NCBI GenBank assembly: GCA_027068235.1
Contig: JAMOUE010000124.1
Coordinates: forward strand, 1 to 12,097
Length of the DNA: 12,097 bases
Direction: 5' to 3'
From: Deltaproteobacteria bacterium
GTDB taxonomy: Bacteria > Desulfobacterota > Dissulfuribacteria > Dissulfuribacterales > QOAL01
Shown here piece by piece: positions 11,868 through 12,097 of this stretch; the first letter of the stretch is position 1; each line of letters starts with the position of its first letter. Position numbers and translations under genes: made by a program. A model generated the notes under the pieces. The model was not told where the DNA came from, did no database searches, and worked only from the letters and a program-made list of their open reading frames with translations.

Positions 11868-12097
11868 CTTAATAAAGGTATGATGTATGTCATCTAGCTT
11901 CATTATATAAACACAAAAAAAACAACACAAAATAGACAGGAACTTTATAATGTTTTTTTAGTGACAGAGGGCCTGCATATAAGGCAGACCCATTTCATTT
12001 CTTGCATACTAAACGACAAGAAAAACATCGGCCTATCATTGAACATATCTTCTTGCAAATTGATATTCCAATCTCTTGATAACGCTATATGTTAAGT
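11868..12097. other. AT-rich right-hand tail with one hairpin, no convincing gene
   Basis: On the minus strand GGGTCTGC (11991-11984) pairs with GCAGGCCC (11976-11969) through one wobble, across a 7-nt loop. It has no U-tract on either strand, so terminator function is doubtful. The upstream part (11870-11945) is A-rich and featureless. A minus-strand frame of about 50 codons between stops covers the hairpin and includes a Cys-x2-Cys, but lacks a ribosome binding site. Confidence 0.3.

Noticed and set aside
11727..11930. 67-codon minus-strand frame opposite the small divergent gene
   Set aside because: The plus-strand frame has a better ribosome binding site and a coherent strand-helix-helix pattern; the minus frame is its shadow.
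11946..12091. Minus-strand frame of about 50 codons in the right tail with a Cys-x2-Cys
   Set aside because: It is bounded by stops at both ends, has no ribosome binding site and only one CxxC; too weak to call a gene or a pseudogene.

Overview
The window most resembles a chromosomal segment of a Gram-negative, moderately AT-rich Desulfobacterota-type bacterium (former deltaproteobacteria or thermodesulfobacterial relatives). The evidence is a lipopolysaccharide inner-core gene cluster, a DUF4416 gene, and the yicC-remA-gmk order that is common in that part of the tree. Genus cannot be fixed from the sequence. There is no rRNA, tRNA or CRISPR array.

Layout. (1) Positions 1-174 hold the start of a minus-strand zinc-ribbon protein that runs off the left edge. 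(2) Positions 186-1223 hold a plus-strand REP-associated (RAYT/IS200-like) tyrosine transposase with its own candidate promoter and imperfect hairpins on both sides. (3) Positions 1434-2540 hold a plus-strand protein of unknown function, built from two copies of an ~82-residue helical domain plus a basic beta-rich C-terminus, and followed by a terminator-like hairpin. (4) Positions 2541-2909 are a gene-free, hairpin-containing boundary. (5) Positions 2910-11572 are a run of eleven minus-strand genes. Read in the direction of transcription they are waaF, gmhB, waaC, a Trm112-like zinc ribbon, rfaE1, DUF4416, yicC, remA, gmk, rlmB, waaA. (6) Positions 11661-11867 hold a small plus-strand gene with a ribbon-helix-helix-like outline, divergent from waaF. 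(7) The tail has no convincing gene.

How the genes work together. rfaE1 and gmhB supply two steps of ADP-heptose synthesis (C1 phosphorylation, then C7 dephosphorylation). waaC and waaF transfer heptose to the inner core, and waaA attaches Kdo to lipid A. Between them sit housekeeping genes for GMP kinase, 23S rRNA 2'-O-methylation and a YicC-type RNase, together with the DNA-binding regulator RemA. Close spacing and ATGA overlaps suggest three transcription blocks: waaF-gmhB-waaC, Trm112-rfaE1-DUF4416-yicC, and remA-gmk-rlmB-waaA. Gaps of 136 and 221 nt separate the blocks. The sedoheptulose-7-P isomerase, the heptose-1-P adenylyltransferase and the epimerase of the pathway are not in this window.

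The biosynthetic cluster is ordinary in content. The parts least explained by known families are the duplicated-domain protein beside the transposase, the small divergent DNA-binding-like gene upstream of waaF, and unusual donor-side motifs in WaaA.
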